Positions 12,170 to 23,782 are shown, counted from the first letter of the stretch. The stretch is DNA of 64,000 bases from Aldrovandia affinis (GCA_029706075.1 JAINUG010000011.1:186001-250000), one strand, 5' to 3'. Notes: a model not told the origin generated them from the letters alone. Program-made: numbers and translations.

Positions 12170-12289
12170 CTTGCCGTTCCTGTTGTGCACCCTGAAGGCC
12201 ATGCAGGGGGACATGAGCAGCAGGAGGGACTCCTGCTCACACAGCTTCTTCCTCAGCCTCTCGATCACCTTCACGCCCTTGTTGGCTCT
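12170..12289 (-). CDS. bcr: BCR exon 11 (PH domain)
   Basis: The exon is 120 bp, 40 whole codons. It starts [19 protein letters not shown] and continues [21 protein letters not shown]. The acceptor is gtctgcag and the donor gtgagcct. It holds the end of the basic helical insert and the return to PH strands (LLLLMSP and FRVHNRNGK). The upstream frame stays open past the acceptor, which makes the ORF look longer than the exon. Human BCR has SPSMAFRVHSRNGK, so this differs at two positions. Confidence 0.98.
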
Positions 12290-12981
12290 CTGCAGACGCA
12301 TTCCAAAAAGCCCTTTAAGACCCAAGCTGCCAGTACACCTGCCACTGCCGCCCTGCTACAGTACAGACTACAGCAGGGCTATTCCATTCCCGGGCCTCGA
12401 GGGCCGCAGTGTCTGCAGGCGTCGGCTCCACTACGCCACCTGATTTCACTAATTAGCTCACTTCCTGGACCGAGGAGGTAAACAAATGAGTGAAATCACA
12501 TGGTGTGGTGAATGGTTGGAGCAAATACCTGATGACAGTGTGGCCCTCTAGGCCTACAATTGAACAGCCCATGTCTACATTTCAGTGTAATATACTGCCC
12601 TCTGTGACCCCCTCTCGCTCTCTCACTCTCTGTTATTTTATTTTCCGTTTGCTCTCTCTCTCCTTCTTTGCTCCTCCCAGGTCTAATCAGGTTGGTGATT
12701 GAGCGCACCTGTGAGGAGGCTTTCTTAAAGGAGCTTGGGCTCCAGGCTGCCGCCTTCCTTTTTGGCATTCCATTCTGTGGCCTGGCTGCTCCAACCAACT
12801 CTTTGTGGCTCACCTTATATGCGGATTGTGTGTCGTTATTTGAATTCCCTAGATAAATAAATGCTTGTTGCACTTAGCCGTTATCGTTGTCTGCTTTTTG
12901 TTGTGGTTTGGTTCTGAGGGGAGAGCCATCCGTAACACTCTCACTCTCTTTCTCTCCTTCTCTCTCTCTCTCTCCGCATAC
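12290..12981 (-). other. Intron 10 (692 bp)
   Basis: Holds the foldback element at 12377-12566; the remainder is pyrimidine-rich next to exon 10 and otherwise unique. Confidence 0.85.
12377..12566. mobile_element. Foldback (near-palindromic) element, 190 bp
   Basis: The left arm from GGGCTATTCCATTCCCGGGC through CTCGAGGGCCGCAGTGTCTG pairs with the right arm ending CAGTGTGGCCCTCTAGGCCT, ACAATTGAACAGCCC. Inner parts also pair: CACCTGATTTCACT at about 12439 with AGTGAAATCACATGGTG at about 12490. The axis lies near 12470. Elements of this build, possibly nonautonomous DNA transposons, are common in fish, but I cannot name the family. No coding capacity. Confidence 0.8.
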
Positions 12982-13147
12982 CTTCTCTCTCTGGATCTCG
13001 TTCTTGATCTGTGAGATCTTGATCTTCATGGCGTCGATCTCCTCATCTGGTATCTGGGGGATGGGCGAGGAATCGTACTCGTCGATGGTCTGGAAAGTAA
13101 GGTCGGACAGGGGAATGTACCACTTGCAGTCGTACTGCTGGCTCTTC
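12982..13147 (-). CDS. bcr: BCR exon 10 (PH domain with helical insert)
   Basis: The exon is 166 bp: one base completing a glycine codon, then 55 codons. It begins KSQQYDCKWYIPLSDLTFQ, passes through TIDEYDSSPIPQIPDEEID and ends AMKIKISQIKNEIQREK. The acceptor is ccccttgcag and the donor gtatgcgg. YDCKWYIPL is a conserved PH strand. The DEYDSSPIPQIP stretch is the least conserved part compared with human BCR; the following charged helix is strongly kept. It could be taken for ABR only at low resolution, since ABR is quite different across the insert. Confidence 0.97.
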
Positions 13148-13496
13148 CTGCAAGGGGGCGGAGACAGGAAGAAATCCGTCAGACACGAGGCACAGGGCTT
13201 GTCCAGCAGTCTTTAAACAAATGGCAGTCATTTTTTTGTTGAGACAGGAGACACATGCACAAGAGTGTGTGTGTGAAACTCAAGGGCACAGAATTAAGGA
13301 GAGGTGGGCCGGGGTCAAAAGAGGACGGAGGTGAGAGAGGAAGCAGAGCGAGAAAGGGCTGGAGAGGTAGAGACATTTGAGAGGAAAAAATAACAGGAAG
13401 AGTGGAAAAGAAAGAAGAGAAGGAAAGAGAGGGAGAGGGCATATGAGGAGGCAAGAGTACAGCGGGGGAAAAAGAAGAGAAGGGGCACACACTAAC
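13148..13496 (-). other. Intron 9 (349 bp)
   Basis: Purine-rich on the plus strand (13300-13490), hence a long pyrimidine-rich stretch on the sense strand. No extra exon. Confidence 0.85.
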
Positions 13497-13618
13497 CCTC
13501 CGATCTGTTTCTTCAGCTTGGCACAGAGTAGCAGGTCGGTGAAGAGGAACACATGGCGTAGCTTACGCGCTCCTTCCACCAGCTCCACCATGAAGCGATC
13601 CTTCAGCAGCTGCCGGTT
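13497..13618 (-). CDS. bcr: BCR exon 9 (DH to PH junction)
   Basis: The exon is 122 bp: 40 codons plus two bases of a glycine codon. It reads [40 protein letters not shown]. The acceptor is ttgcgtag and the donor gttagtg. It runs from the last DH helix into the first PH strands; the [15 protein letters not shown] strand pair is a strong BCR/ABR signature. The donor has T at position +3, less common than purine, but the phase into exon 10 (GG + G) confirms it. Confidence 0.97.
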
Positions 13619-14220
13619 CTACGCAAGGAGGGACGGACACACACAGACACCTGTATAATGAATGTGTAATATACTTAGCATTGTAAACACAGTTATGACT
13701 TGTTTTGCCATAATTGGCCAGAAGAGGGAGCTATTGCATTATTTACAATCTATTGTATTTTGAAGGCCAAGCAGCACAGCTGGCCAGAGAGGCTGTTGGT
13801 TTGCGCCTCGTCCTGTCACAAAATAAAACATGAGTAGGTCCACCAATCATGCCCTTCTGGGAAACAGCAAACTGCAGGGCGAGCTGTGCCCGTGTCTGGT
13901 GTGTTAAACAGCAGTGACGTCAGCTCAGACCACAGATTGTGCATCATCGCGTATCGCTGAACGTGAAGTCATCAGAGCAGCAGGGCTAGGGGAGTGAGTG
14001 ACATCACAGCGAGCTTGCCCAGTCCAGAGCCTCCCCTCCCCTCCCCACACTCGTTGCTTTCCCCCAAATCATCCAGCCATTATCTCCGCAATAACAACAC
14101 ACTTTGAATAATATTCAGCCATGTGTGAGCTATGCGCAATCCAGGCCCTCAACATTGCACACAACTGCTCGAAACCTCACATATGATGCCTCACATATGT
14201 TCTCATAACAGCAGAGGTTA

Positions 14221-14360
14221 TGGTTCTCTGTGGCTCAGTTGGTAGAGCTGCTCGCTTAGGTTGTGGGTTCAATCCCCACTGGGGCCACATATACTGAAAA
14301 TGTATGCATTTACTACTGTAAGTCGCTTTGGATAAAAGCGTCTGCTAAATGGTGTATATT
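14221..14360 (+). mobile_element. tRNA-derived SINE, group A, copy 2
   Basis: The head has box A-like TGGCTCAGTTGGTAGAGC and box B-like GGTTCAATCC. The tail is AAGTCGCTTTGGATAAAAGC then GTCTGCTAAATGG. It lies antisense to BCR. This is the most intact tail of the three group A copies; the head has lost a few bases of the anticodon arm compared with copy 3, so it is not a working tRNA gene. Confidence 0.9.
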
Positions 14361-15058
14361 AAGAGAAAAATACTGCAGTGCCAAGAGTCATGTTTGAATA
14401 TAGGGTTCCATTGAGGTCAATCTCACTGATTTGAACAATGCACCCCAATACAGTATGAAGAATGAATGAATGAATGAATATTTGATTTACATAGCGCTTT
14501 TTTCAAGGGAACTTAAAGGGCTTACAACGATAGGGGCAACTCACCTCAACCACCACCTATGTGCAGCACCCACCTGGGTGAACACGACGGCAGCCATAGT
14601 GCACCAGTACAAGCTCACTACACATGAGATACACAGTGGAGAGGCGAGGAGACACAGTGGAGAGGTGAGGAGGTAACAAGTCAATTTCACAGAGAGATTG
14701 GAATATGAGGTCGTGTCTGTGTGTTCCTGTGAGACACCAGAGCTCTCTGTGTCAGCCTGAGGGAACAGAGAGAATGGGGCACAGCATCACACCAGCACAC
14801 ATGACATTTCTGCTACTCTTTAACTACCCAGGATCCCTTTGATTACGAGCCAATAATCCCATCCTCTCTCTGCTAACTATTCTGGGATTAGGGTGGATTA
14901 TCCCTACCAACACTATGACCACCATCACCCCCCACCCACTCTCCAAAGAAAAAAATATATAAAGGTTTTTTGTAAATGCATCGCAGTCAATTACTGAACT
15001 GTGAGTAACACAGGGCTGGACAATGAGACTAAGCAGACAGATCCCAGCAATAATAATA

Positions 15059-15210
15059 TAATATATGCCATTCATCAGACGCTTTTATCTAAAGCAATTT
15101 ACAGTAGTGAATGCATACATTGTTCAGTATATGTGGTCGCAGTTGGGATTGAACCCACAGCCTAAGCGTTGCCAACACCATGCTCTACCGACTGAGCCAC
15201 ACAGAACCAC
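15059..15210 (-). mobile_element. tRNA-derived SINE, group A, copy 3
   Basis: On the minus strand it reads GTGGTTCTGTGTGGCTCAGT, CGGTAGAGCATGGTG, then box B-like GGTTCAATCCC, ACATATACTG, and the tail with TTTAGATAAAAGCGTCTGAT. Orientation is opposite to copy 2, about 700 bp away. Confidence 0.9.
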
Positions 15211-15863
15211 AGCAGACTAAGGTACAGCGATCCCCCCAGTAACTCCCAACAAGGGACAAAAGAGACAGATTGAGCGCTCACTGACACGTGGACATCCCGT
15301 AATACCCAACGCTTCCTCCCCCAATCCATTTGTTTCTAAAAGAACGGGGACTGTTCCAGGACATCAGTGGGGACATCAGGAAATCCCTGCTCCAAATAAT
15401 GAGGCCGGACCGAAGTGCTCACCCAATTTCTTAATGCAAAATGGACACGCAGAGCACAGCATATCCGCCACAGCTTGCCTGCCTCATTTTCAGGAAGGCG
15501 TTCAAAGTTTCACCCCTCCATTAACCCCCAGTTACAACAAACCACCCTGCCGGATGCTGACGACATCGTGATACGGCGTCTTGATTGATTGGGTTTCCTC
15601 TTATCGGCAGTGAAGACTTCGCTGTTTACTATAACCTTAAACCTTATTTATACTGCACACACAGCGGTCAAACGGCCCAGCAGCATGGCGGCCCCGCCCT
15701 TTGATTTACATAAGCACAGGCAGCCCTGCCAGACAGGGGAATCCAGGCCTTATGTTCCCGGCACTGCCACTGGCCTCTGCCTCTGGGATCCATTTTAGGA
15801 CAGCTGGAGGCCCACACTCTACACGCTACATATCAACAGCATCACTTCACAACATAAAGCACC

Positions 15864-15864
<1 letters not shown>

Positions 15865-15938
<74 letters not shown>

Positions 15939-15961
15939 CACACTCACACACACACACACAC

Positions 15962-16014
<53 letters not shown>

Positions 16015-16060
16015 ACACACACACACAAAAACATACTCATACATACATACATGCACACAC

Positions 16061-16102
<42 letters not shown>

Positions 16103-16121
16103 TACATACGTACACACACAA

Positions 16122-16166
<45 letters not shown>

Positions 16167-16465
16167 TAAATGACAAAAGCACACCACACACACGCGCACA
16201 CACACACACACACACACACACAGACAAGCCCATACACACTACACACAGATGCATACACACAAACAAACACACACACACACACATAAGTAGGCACACACAC
16301 AACTATACACACACACAGATGCATATACACAAACACAGACACACACGCACACACACATACACATACATACACATGCTCACAGACACGCCCACACACATAG
16401 ATGCATGCACACAAACACACACACACAGATGCATACACACAAACATGCACACAAACATAAGCAGG

Positions 16466-16498
<33 letters not shown>

Positions 16499-16505
16499 AC
16501 AAACC
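15865..16505. repeat. Long interrupted (CA)n tract, 640 bp
   Basis: CA repeats with CATA, GATGCATA and AAACA interruptions; the part after 16230 has a higher-order pattern of ACACAGATGCATACACACAA-like units. It produces spurious threonine-histidine and cysteine-valine frames on both strands. Confidence 0.97.
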
Positions 16506-18307
16506 AAACCACTGCCACATGTAAATACAGCACTGTATATGCAGTCTGCTCTGCCAGAATGCCGTGACATTACTGCAAGCTTTACCCAAATTTCACGGTC
16601 GATTATTAAAAAGAAGGCTTTCTTACAAAAGCGCTAGGATGGAAAAAGAACCAGGTCATGGAGTTATCTCAGTGCATCAAGATGACACTTTATCAGCGTC
16701 TGCCTCCGGGGGAAGTATGACATTGGTAATCTTTCATAATGGTTGACTCATAAGTGCCAGGGCTATTGGAAAAATGCCTTCCACAGCATGCTTACGGTGG
16801 CCGTCTGCTATTAAATATTGACAGGTAATCGAAAGCTACACTGGCTGCTGAGCGGCAATGGCAAGAAGGATAAAGACCGGGGGACTGGAATTCCATTTAA
16901 TTTTATTATCATAAAAAAACTTGGAGAAATACACCATACCAAAACTCTGAAACTAAATTCTTCCTCTGGAAAATGTGATAAAATGAATGTTCTATGGAGG
17001 TGGTTCTGAATGCACAGTCCACAAATGTCTTTCATTCACACATTTGTTCATTCATAAAATGCCAAAGGGGTCACTTGAACCCATGCGCTTCCGTACCCGT
17101 TTCCAGTAAACTCAGGGGAAATGTTTCTGAATCCAATCAATCCGGTCATCTGAATCACTGCTCTATGGAGGGGGGGAGGGGAGCGGTGTGGGGGGGTTGA
17201 GAGAAGCAATATGTGTGTGTCTCCGTGCGGATGGGAGGGAGCCGCTAGCTTGATAAGAAGAGCCGGGGGTAACTTACAGGAATGTGAGGCGTGGGATCTG
17301 GCCTACACTTCAGACACAGGATATTGGGCGAGAGAAGGAAGGGGGAACAGGGAGCAGGAAAGCAGGCCATGGGCTTTCCCAGCTGGGCCTGACTGGGGAG
17401 AGTGACCCTTGGCTTTGTGTTTTTGTTGGAGCTTTACGACCCTTCCCCCGACACACACACACACATACCCCACGGCGGGCGGAATGTGAGCTCAAAATGA
17501 GGTGAGTCAGATTTGAGTCAGCACCTCAGACCTCAGACGGCCTGACTCACAAGAGGTCAAACTCGTTTCGCTAGATCGGAGCCCCGGCATCGGCTCCCCA
17601 AGACATCTCCCGGACATCCAGAGAGGAACAGATCTGGAAAATGGATGGGCGTCCCAACTTCCCCTGTCTGTCCTGCTTAATGATCCTGCTCTGTTCAACT
17701 GACCCCTTGGGTGCATCCCTAATTCACCCCCAAATTGGGGCAGACTTGACCTCCCTGTCACCGGTATCTCTACAGTTTGAGCACCACATTTTCCAGAATG
17801 TTCCACGGGGACATCGGGTAATTCATTCCCTCCGCAGCTACTTGCATCGATGAGGCGTAACTTGTGGTCACAAACCATTTCTGCCGACCCCAAGCACAGA
17901 CAAACCAGGGTCCAAAAATCTGATCCAGATTCGGGACCAAAAACCAGGCTCAGGGAGTAGCCATGTTAACGAAAAGTTTTCTGTCCCCCCTCCCCCGTGC
18001 ACAGATATAATCCCTCCCCATCGTGGCAGGCTGACACTCACAGTGGGTGGTGGGATTGGGTCCAGCAGAACTGGGCTGGGGCGAGCAGAAGTGTCTGAGG
18101 ACACTGGTGAGGATAGACCTGCAGTGTAGTAATGATGTGTTGATAAATCCCTTTAGTGACAGGAGAGGAGAGCGCTCACAGGCACTGAACTACCCTCACT
18201 AACAAAAAAACACACACACACGTAGCGGATGAGCTCTGGTACGTGAGCGTCCGCTGCAGAAAGTGACGAGGATAAGAGTGTGATCCGTTCCCGGAGTTAG
18301 GGACTTG

Positions 18308-18372
18308 AGTCTTTAGCTCAGCGAGCTAAATCGCTCTCTTGTCGCGTCGAGATCCCTCGGTTCGAAACTCAC
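18308..18372 (+). repeat. tRNA-like fragment (SINE head or tRNA relic)
   Basis: TTTAGCTCAGCGAGCTAAAT resembles box A and GGTTCGAAACTC resembles box B, spaced as in a tRNA. No acceptor stem closes around them and no SINE body follows clearly, so this is a relic rather than a tRNA gene. Confidence 0.45.
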
Positions 18373-20187
18373 TGCAGGCAGAACCAACTCTGTTACACAC
18401 ACACACAGACTCACACACAGAGGGACACAGACTCACGACAATCAGACAGACTCACTCACACACACACATAATACACAAGCCCACAAAGCCTCACACACAT
18501 CACACACACACACACACACACAAAATCTCTTTCTTGGGCAGTGAGTCAGGTACAGTTCAATGCTGGACAGACAGCCCCCCAACAACCCCTGGTGAAGACA
18601 CTTCCCCACAGCATTTTAACACATGACCACATGTTCCTTTACACACACATTCTAAAAGAATCACTCTAAGCTGGCCAACAAGCTGCTAGCCCTGGGAAAG
18701 CACTCCACTTCCCCAGCATGAGGCCTGTGTCGATCAGAGGCGGAGCCAGCTCAGAGCCTTCCCCCCACTCCCTTCTGTACATTAAACAGCCCCCTACCAG
18801 AGGGCGGGTGGACTTAATCACAGTATTGATCCACTGGTTACACAGCAGACACTTTATAACTCTGCCAGAGTGGAAATGAAGTGGGAGCAACCAGCCTGTT
18901 AATAGTCCTCATCACAGATTTACATTTTCATCATGGTTGGCATCACATGACATGACTCCTCCAATCAGAATGCCAGGACGTGCACCCTGAGCAGATCACC
19001 AGTTGACCTCCGTTACTAAATCTGTGATCAGTTTAACGATTAACGTGGGCAGTGATGATTACAGCAGCTGATCCAGCCTGAACATCGGGGCTCATCAATG
19101 ATTAACCAGTCGTCTTTCCTCGTTAGCTGACCGTCAGTCTAGAATGATACGCCGATAATCTTATCAATTATGTCTCTTTGGAATAACACCATGAAAGAAC
19201 TAATTCCTCAGCCATGCAACACAAATATTGTAAAAACTATCTTTCATCAGGGTAATCCCGTCCTGGATAGAATTACATGTAAACAATTACAAAACATCAA
19301 TTATGACCAAATATCAACACTAAGCACGAAGCAATAAGCATTTCTGGTTATGAATTTTCATTAGCAATCTTGTCAAAGCTTGTTTTGCAACATACATTCC
19401 CCCGGTGGAGACACTGTGTTCAGATTACAGCTGGAAAATGGCACAGTCTAAGCAGAGATTTGACTCCCGGCAACCTCCTTCCCTTTTTCGACAATCAATG
19501 GGTGATGGTTGGTTTGTTTGACCCCAAATGCTGACACTGTGGAAGAGGGTGGGTGCAAACCAGAACAAAATCCAATAATGCCCCCCCAGCACACCCCCTT
19601 CCAGAGACCTGGAGATAATGCAAAAAACCTGAGCAATGCACAGAAACCTGCTGACAGAGTGAGCGGGTTCATTAGATGAATGTCTGTATGGTGCAACAGG
19701 GGCTATCAATGTGAGAATGCTATTCTTCTGCCAGGGGGCTGGGGATGGGGGCGGACACAAGGGACCCCTAGGGATGTGGCCACATTGAAGGAACCAATCA
19801 GGCGGGACTTCTCTCCTGCCAGCAAGTGAGGGGGATTAATGGATCCAATTAATGGAAGGCCCGCGTTGGACAACAGGCGTGTGGAGCTGAGAGACTCCAG
19901 AGAGAGGGGGAGCGTTTGAACTCGGGCGCCTCTCCCAACAACCGCATGCATGTTTGTCAGGAGCAAGAGTGGCAGTCCCAGTATCCAGAGCAACCGATCT
20001 ATTGACTTTGTCCTTGGCAGCGGAAACAAACCCTTTCTATGGGAGGAACAGCATGTCCTCACTCCCCTCTTCAAATCCCTTTCTTCTCCAATGCTTGCTT
20101 TGAGGCTTATACATTTCACAGTGTTGCTTTCCCAAAAAGCAAAATAGCCAGCATGAAAGTTCAGGGACTCCAATGAAAATAAAAAAT

Positions 20188-20204
20188 ATATACTATATAC
20201 ATAT

Positions 20205-20255
<51 letters not shown>

Positions 20256-20282
20256 CACATATATATATATATATATATAAAT
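20188..20282. repeat. (AT)n/(AC)n microsatellite
   Basis: Alternating TATA and CACA runs; accounts for the Y-I and I-Y dipeptides in a minus-strand frame here. Confidence 0.95.
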
Positions 20283-20411
20283 GTTATATAAGACACACAG
20301 AGACAGCTGGGAATGCGGTTGTACACATTAGTATTGTTGCCAGTCATTATAAGAACTGTGCATTAGTAACACTTCACATTACAGCAGCCATGTGCCTGTG
20401 TAATTAAATAG

Positions 20412-20448
20412 GTATGTAATTCTATGTAAACAATATAGAATTACATAC
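20412..20448. repeat. Perfect 14-bp inverted repeat, 9-base loop
   Basis: GTATGTAATTCTAT and its exact reverse complement flank GTAAACAAT. It lies in AT-rich sequence (20380-20600) that looks like the inside of a decayed MITE, but I cannot find convincing outer ends. Confidence 0.8.
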
Positions 20449-20805
20449 ATCTATATTATGTAAACACACCTTGTTACTTACTGACTTGAAAACAATAACC
20501 GCGTAATGTAATTACACATTGCATTAAGCATACATGCATTATGCTTATATGGTTCTGTACTCACATTGCTATGTAAAACGTAGGCATACATGTAATTAAA
20601 TCAACTGCTTAGGGTTTCTCTGTGGCATGGACTGGTGTATTTCTAAAACATTAAAGCACCAAACTCACAGGAGTCTGCTGTTACCTCCAAGGTACCAATG
20701 TAAGGCTATTGAGTGACACGCACCTCACAGGATGGGGCTACATAAGACTAATAATGAAGTCCGGTTCCATTCAGGGGGACCTGAAAGAGATCGCTATGAC
20801 CTCAC

Positions 20806-20946
20806 CTCTCCCTTCTTGACGGTCATGGATTGGCGCCTGGGCGTGATCTCCTCGTTGATGCTGGACAGGAAGTTCTGGGAGATCCGGAGGGCGTCCTGCA
20901 GCAACGGGTGGTCCGGGTGGCTGGAGGGGGTGTGTTTCAGGAGATC
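20806..20946 (-). CDS. bcr: BCR exon 8 (DH domain)
   Basis: The exon is 141 bp, 47 whole codons: [47 protein letters not shown]. The acceptor is ccatggtgcag and the donor gtgaggtc. It contains the long C-terminal DH helix, which sits against the GTPase in Rho exchange factors. It is almost identical to human BCR, and QSMTVKKGE excludes ABR, which has a different sequence there. The open frame extends upstream of the acceptor, but that part is intron. Confidence 0.98.
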
Positions 20947-21609
20947 CTGCACCATGGAGACCACACGGCACATGTCAGACACGGCCTCCCCCCCACTCAC
21001 GTTCTCTACTCAGAACCGTGAAATCGTCCGTTTATTTCCTCGTCGGTTTCACTCAGCAGCTTCTCGCATGACTTCAGGGCAAATACCTTCCGCAATCGGT
21101 CAGGAGCACGGAATCACTTGCGATCTTCCGCAAGAGACTCAAAACCCACCTTTTCAGACTCCACTACCACTGAATTATACCTAGCCAATTGTCATCACCA
21201 CTGCCGACCTGCTCAACACTTCTTGTATATGTATCCCTGCCTTTTCATTTAATAAAATAAATAAAATAAAATAAAATAAATTTACTAACCTTTTCCTTCC
21301 CAGTGTTACAGGTATGTTATGCAGCTGCCTTCTTCGCTATCATGTCATTACTCTGCTGCATTGATTGCTACCATGTATTAATGCACATATTGTAAGTCGC
21401 TCTGGATAAGAGCGTCTGCTAAATGCTAAAAATGTAAATGTAAATGTAAATACTTTTGGATGCATAGCAACGACTTTCCATTTGTGTGGAAGTAATAGCA
21501 GGAATACTAATGGAGACGGTGATGATGTTGTTTTACGAGTCGCAGGTAAACTGGGGGAAGGGCCAAGTTCAGCGAGTGAGCATTATGCTAATATTGAATT
21601 TCTACTTAC
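20947..21609 (-). other. Intron 7 (663 bp)
   Basis: Mostly filled by the L2-like LINE 3' end at 21003-21451. Confidence 0.85.
21003..21451 (+). mobile_element. 3' end of an L2-like LINE
   Basis: One plus-strand frame reads RKRLKTHLFRLHYH then stop near 21128-21170, like the last residues of fish L2-type reverse transcriptase ORFs. A short 3' UTR follows, ending AAGTCGCTCTGGATAAGAGC, GTCTGCTAAATG and a (TAAATG)n tail at about 21428-21451. It is heavily 5'-truncated, as is usual for LINE insertions, and antisense to BCR. Assignment to L2 rests on the tail and the KTHLF motif, from memory. Confidence 0.7.
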
Positions 21610-21662
21610 ATGCAATACCAGGGTGCTCCGGGTCACTCTGTCCACCGGTTTATACAGGAGAG
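21610..21662 (-). CDS. bcr: BCR exon 7 (DH domain)
   Basis: The exon is 53 bp: two bases completing a threonine codon, then LLYKPVDRVTRSTLVLH. The acceptor is ctccctcag and the donor gtaagtag. Length and phase equal human exon 7. LLYKPVDRVTR is the conserved helix of the DH domain that contacts the GTPase switch regions in this class of exchange factor. Too short to find as an ORF; it was found from phase and motif. Confidence 0.97.
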
Positions 21663-21782
21663 CTGAGGGAGAGAGGGAACAGAAAAGGGAGTGATGTTAC
21701 GAAAAGGTGCTTCCTGGATTCAAGACGCAAAATGGGCCCCTTAGACAGGATTTGATACACTGAGAAGTCAAAGTGGGCTTAC

Positions 21783-21843
21783 TCTCCAAAGAGTTCTTGG
21801 CTGTCTGGTCTTTGCACTCCTTCATACTCCTGACTCTGAGGTT
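21783..21843 (-). CDS. bcr: BCR exon 6 (DH domain)
   Basis: The exon is 61 bp: 20 codons plus one base. It reads NLRVRSMKECKDQTAKNSL, E. The acceptor is tgtcctcag and the donor gtaagcc. This inter-helix loop is the least conserved DH exon: human BCR has NLRARSNKDAKDPTTKNSLE. Length, phase and position between exons 5 and 7 make it certain. Confidence 0.96.
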
Positions 21844-23674
21844 CTGAGGACATAAGAGAACAGAAGTAAATGTGATTACAATGGGGGGCACGGGCAAACT
21901 CAGAAGAATTCCTGTCAAACATTCAAACGTTCCAAATGTGTGCGTTCGCTCAGATAAATAAATGCAATGAACGCAATTGCAAAATGTAAGGGAACTTCCC
22001 TTTTTAAGGGAAAAGTAGATTACAGTCACACAGATTCTACAAAATACCTGGGGTAAACATGGTGCTGTTTTGTTTCTTTGCTACAATGAGTGAGTCGTTG
22101 ACAAGGAGCTGAGCCTGTTCCCCACATAAAAGAGTCTTTTTGAAAATTGTAAAATAAATAAATCACAATAACACACATTTTGATCGGTTTTGTGACACGT
22201 ATCAAGTACCAAAAAGCAGTTTGTGCACGGTGCCAGTTTCACCGCTTGAATGGAGTGAAACGCTCTTTCATTCTCTGCTTAGAGGAGTTACGAAATGCCG
22301 TCTTTCTTTTCTTTTCTTTGTACCGTTTCAGCCGTCAATCGCTTTATGGACAGTGAATTTGTCACCGCGCGCACGTCGCACATTAATAATGTGCTTACTG
22401 ACTTAAAAAGATTCCAAATGTAATTTTCTCCTTTAAACTCAGGGCAAAGGGTGCTGCTTGTTGACACTGCATCAGGGCACACGCCCGGCTGTGGTGAATT
22501 TTGTGAGTAAATACGCATGAGTCATCCTGTGTTCAAAGCCTACACCAGCCATTCAAAAGACCACCTATCCTCACAGAGACAGATCCAAAATGGCAGGACC
22601 ATCTGGAGCATTCTTCTCAATTTGAGCTCATCGGCTCATAGCGTTACTCACAAGCTGCCTATAATTTGGCTTAGCCCTCTTCACTGACATTCAGAACATA
22701 TACCTTTTATGCAGTTCAGATTAGAACATTGTTTCTCTTCCCCGCACTCTTTGCGCATTATAATTTCTATTTCACCTTTTGGCAACAGAGTGCCTGGGGG
22801 GAGTATAATCACAGTTTTGTCTGTCCTGTAAACAAAATGAACACATTGAAGTTCTGGGCTTCCTCAACATGCAGTGCAGATGAAAGCCATTCTCCACTCC
22901 AGTGTTCATCAAGCCATGGTGAGGGGTGGCTGAGGGCAAAACCGACGCAAACCATCTCCCTCTGCCCACAGCAGGACTGCCCCCCCCCCCCACCTCCCAC
23001 CCCAGGGCAGCTAAGCTTCCCTCTTTAATGCAATACTTAGTTCACCCTTCCAGACACTCGTGCTCCAAACTCTTCCTTCCTGTTTCTTTCTTTGGTGATG
23101 GGGCACATGATCATGAGCAGCTGATGCCTATTCCCCCGACAGTGACTACCAACATCCCTGCCGCAGACACCACAACGAGAAACAGTAACAACCCAAAACA
23201 GCCCACCAGCCTACATATCCCATAATCCCCTGCGAGGGTGGTCGATACTTGCCCGCCCCCGCAAGCTGAGACCACCTCCCGAGATGTCTCTAAAAGGAAC
23301 TCCTGTGCGTGACAACACAATTCTCACCCTCAATGGACCTGCCACGGTCTGCCAGTGGGAGGCAGAGGTGAGAATCCCCATCTCAGGCTACAACGTGGCT
23401 GAGAGCTTAAAACAGTCCTTTCCCCTCAGGAGAAACAAGGCTGTCGGGCTCTATGGGAGCAGAGAGCCATTCCCACTTCCTGTGGTGTGAACCGAGGGCA
23501 CTGAGGGCTGGGTAATATTCTGTACCACGGAACACTGCACAGCAGAACAGTAGAGAAGGGAGGTGAATCCTGCTACCCTTCCCCCTTCTTCCCTGCCCCC
23601 CAAGCTAAACCTAAGGGGGGGAGGGGGGGATCAGTCAGTACCCGTCTCCAATCCTGCTACCGGGGACATCGTAC
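21844..23674 (-). other. Intron 5 (1831 bp)
   Basis: No repeat family recognised apart from poly-C at 22980-22990 and G-rich runs at 23617-23629. Short frames here show no conserved domain. Confidence 0.8.
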
Positions 23675-23782
23675 CTCAGAGATTTCGGCAAACTGCGTGT
23701 TGGCCTGGCAGCACTTTTCCGCTGTCTCCACGGCAACCTCGTAGTTATCCACGAAGGCCCGGTACAATCCAAGCTGGCTGGC
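23675..23782 (-). CDS. bcr: BCR exon 5 (DH domain)
   Basis: The exon is 108 bp, 36 whole codons: [36 protein letters not shown]. The acceptor is ctcccaacag and the donor gtacgatg. It forms a middle DH helix; RAFVDNY and AEKCCQAN are family landmarks. Residues VETAEKC resemble ABR (LETAEKC) more than human BCR (MEMAEKC), while FAEISE is the BCR form. Confidence 0.98.

Larger units (their letters stand above)
13619..20805 (-). other. Intron 8 (about 7.2 kb)
   Basis: The longest intron that is complete in the window. It holds two oppositely oriented group A SINEs (14221-14360 and 15059-15210), a long CA tract (15865-16505), a tRNA-like fragment (18308-18372), an AT microsatellite (20188-20282) and a perfect hairpin (20412-20448). 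The 288- and 177-codon frames at 15701-16570 are TH/CV dipeptide artefacts of the CA repeat. The rest, including about 16560-18300 and 18600-20180, shows nothing I recognise. Confidence 0.85.

Noticed and set aside
14221-14290. Possible tRNA gene
   Set aside because: It has box A and box B but is joined to a SINE body and L2-type tail, and no closed acceptor stem can be drawn. The same applies to 8045-8124 and 15125-15210.
15701-16570. 288-codon HTHT and 177-codon CVCV frames
   Set aside because: Both are translations of the CA repeat; only the ends are nonrepetitive and resemble nothing.
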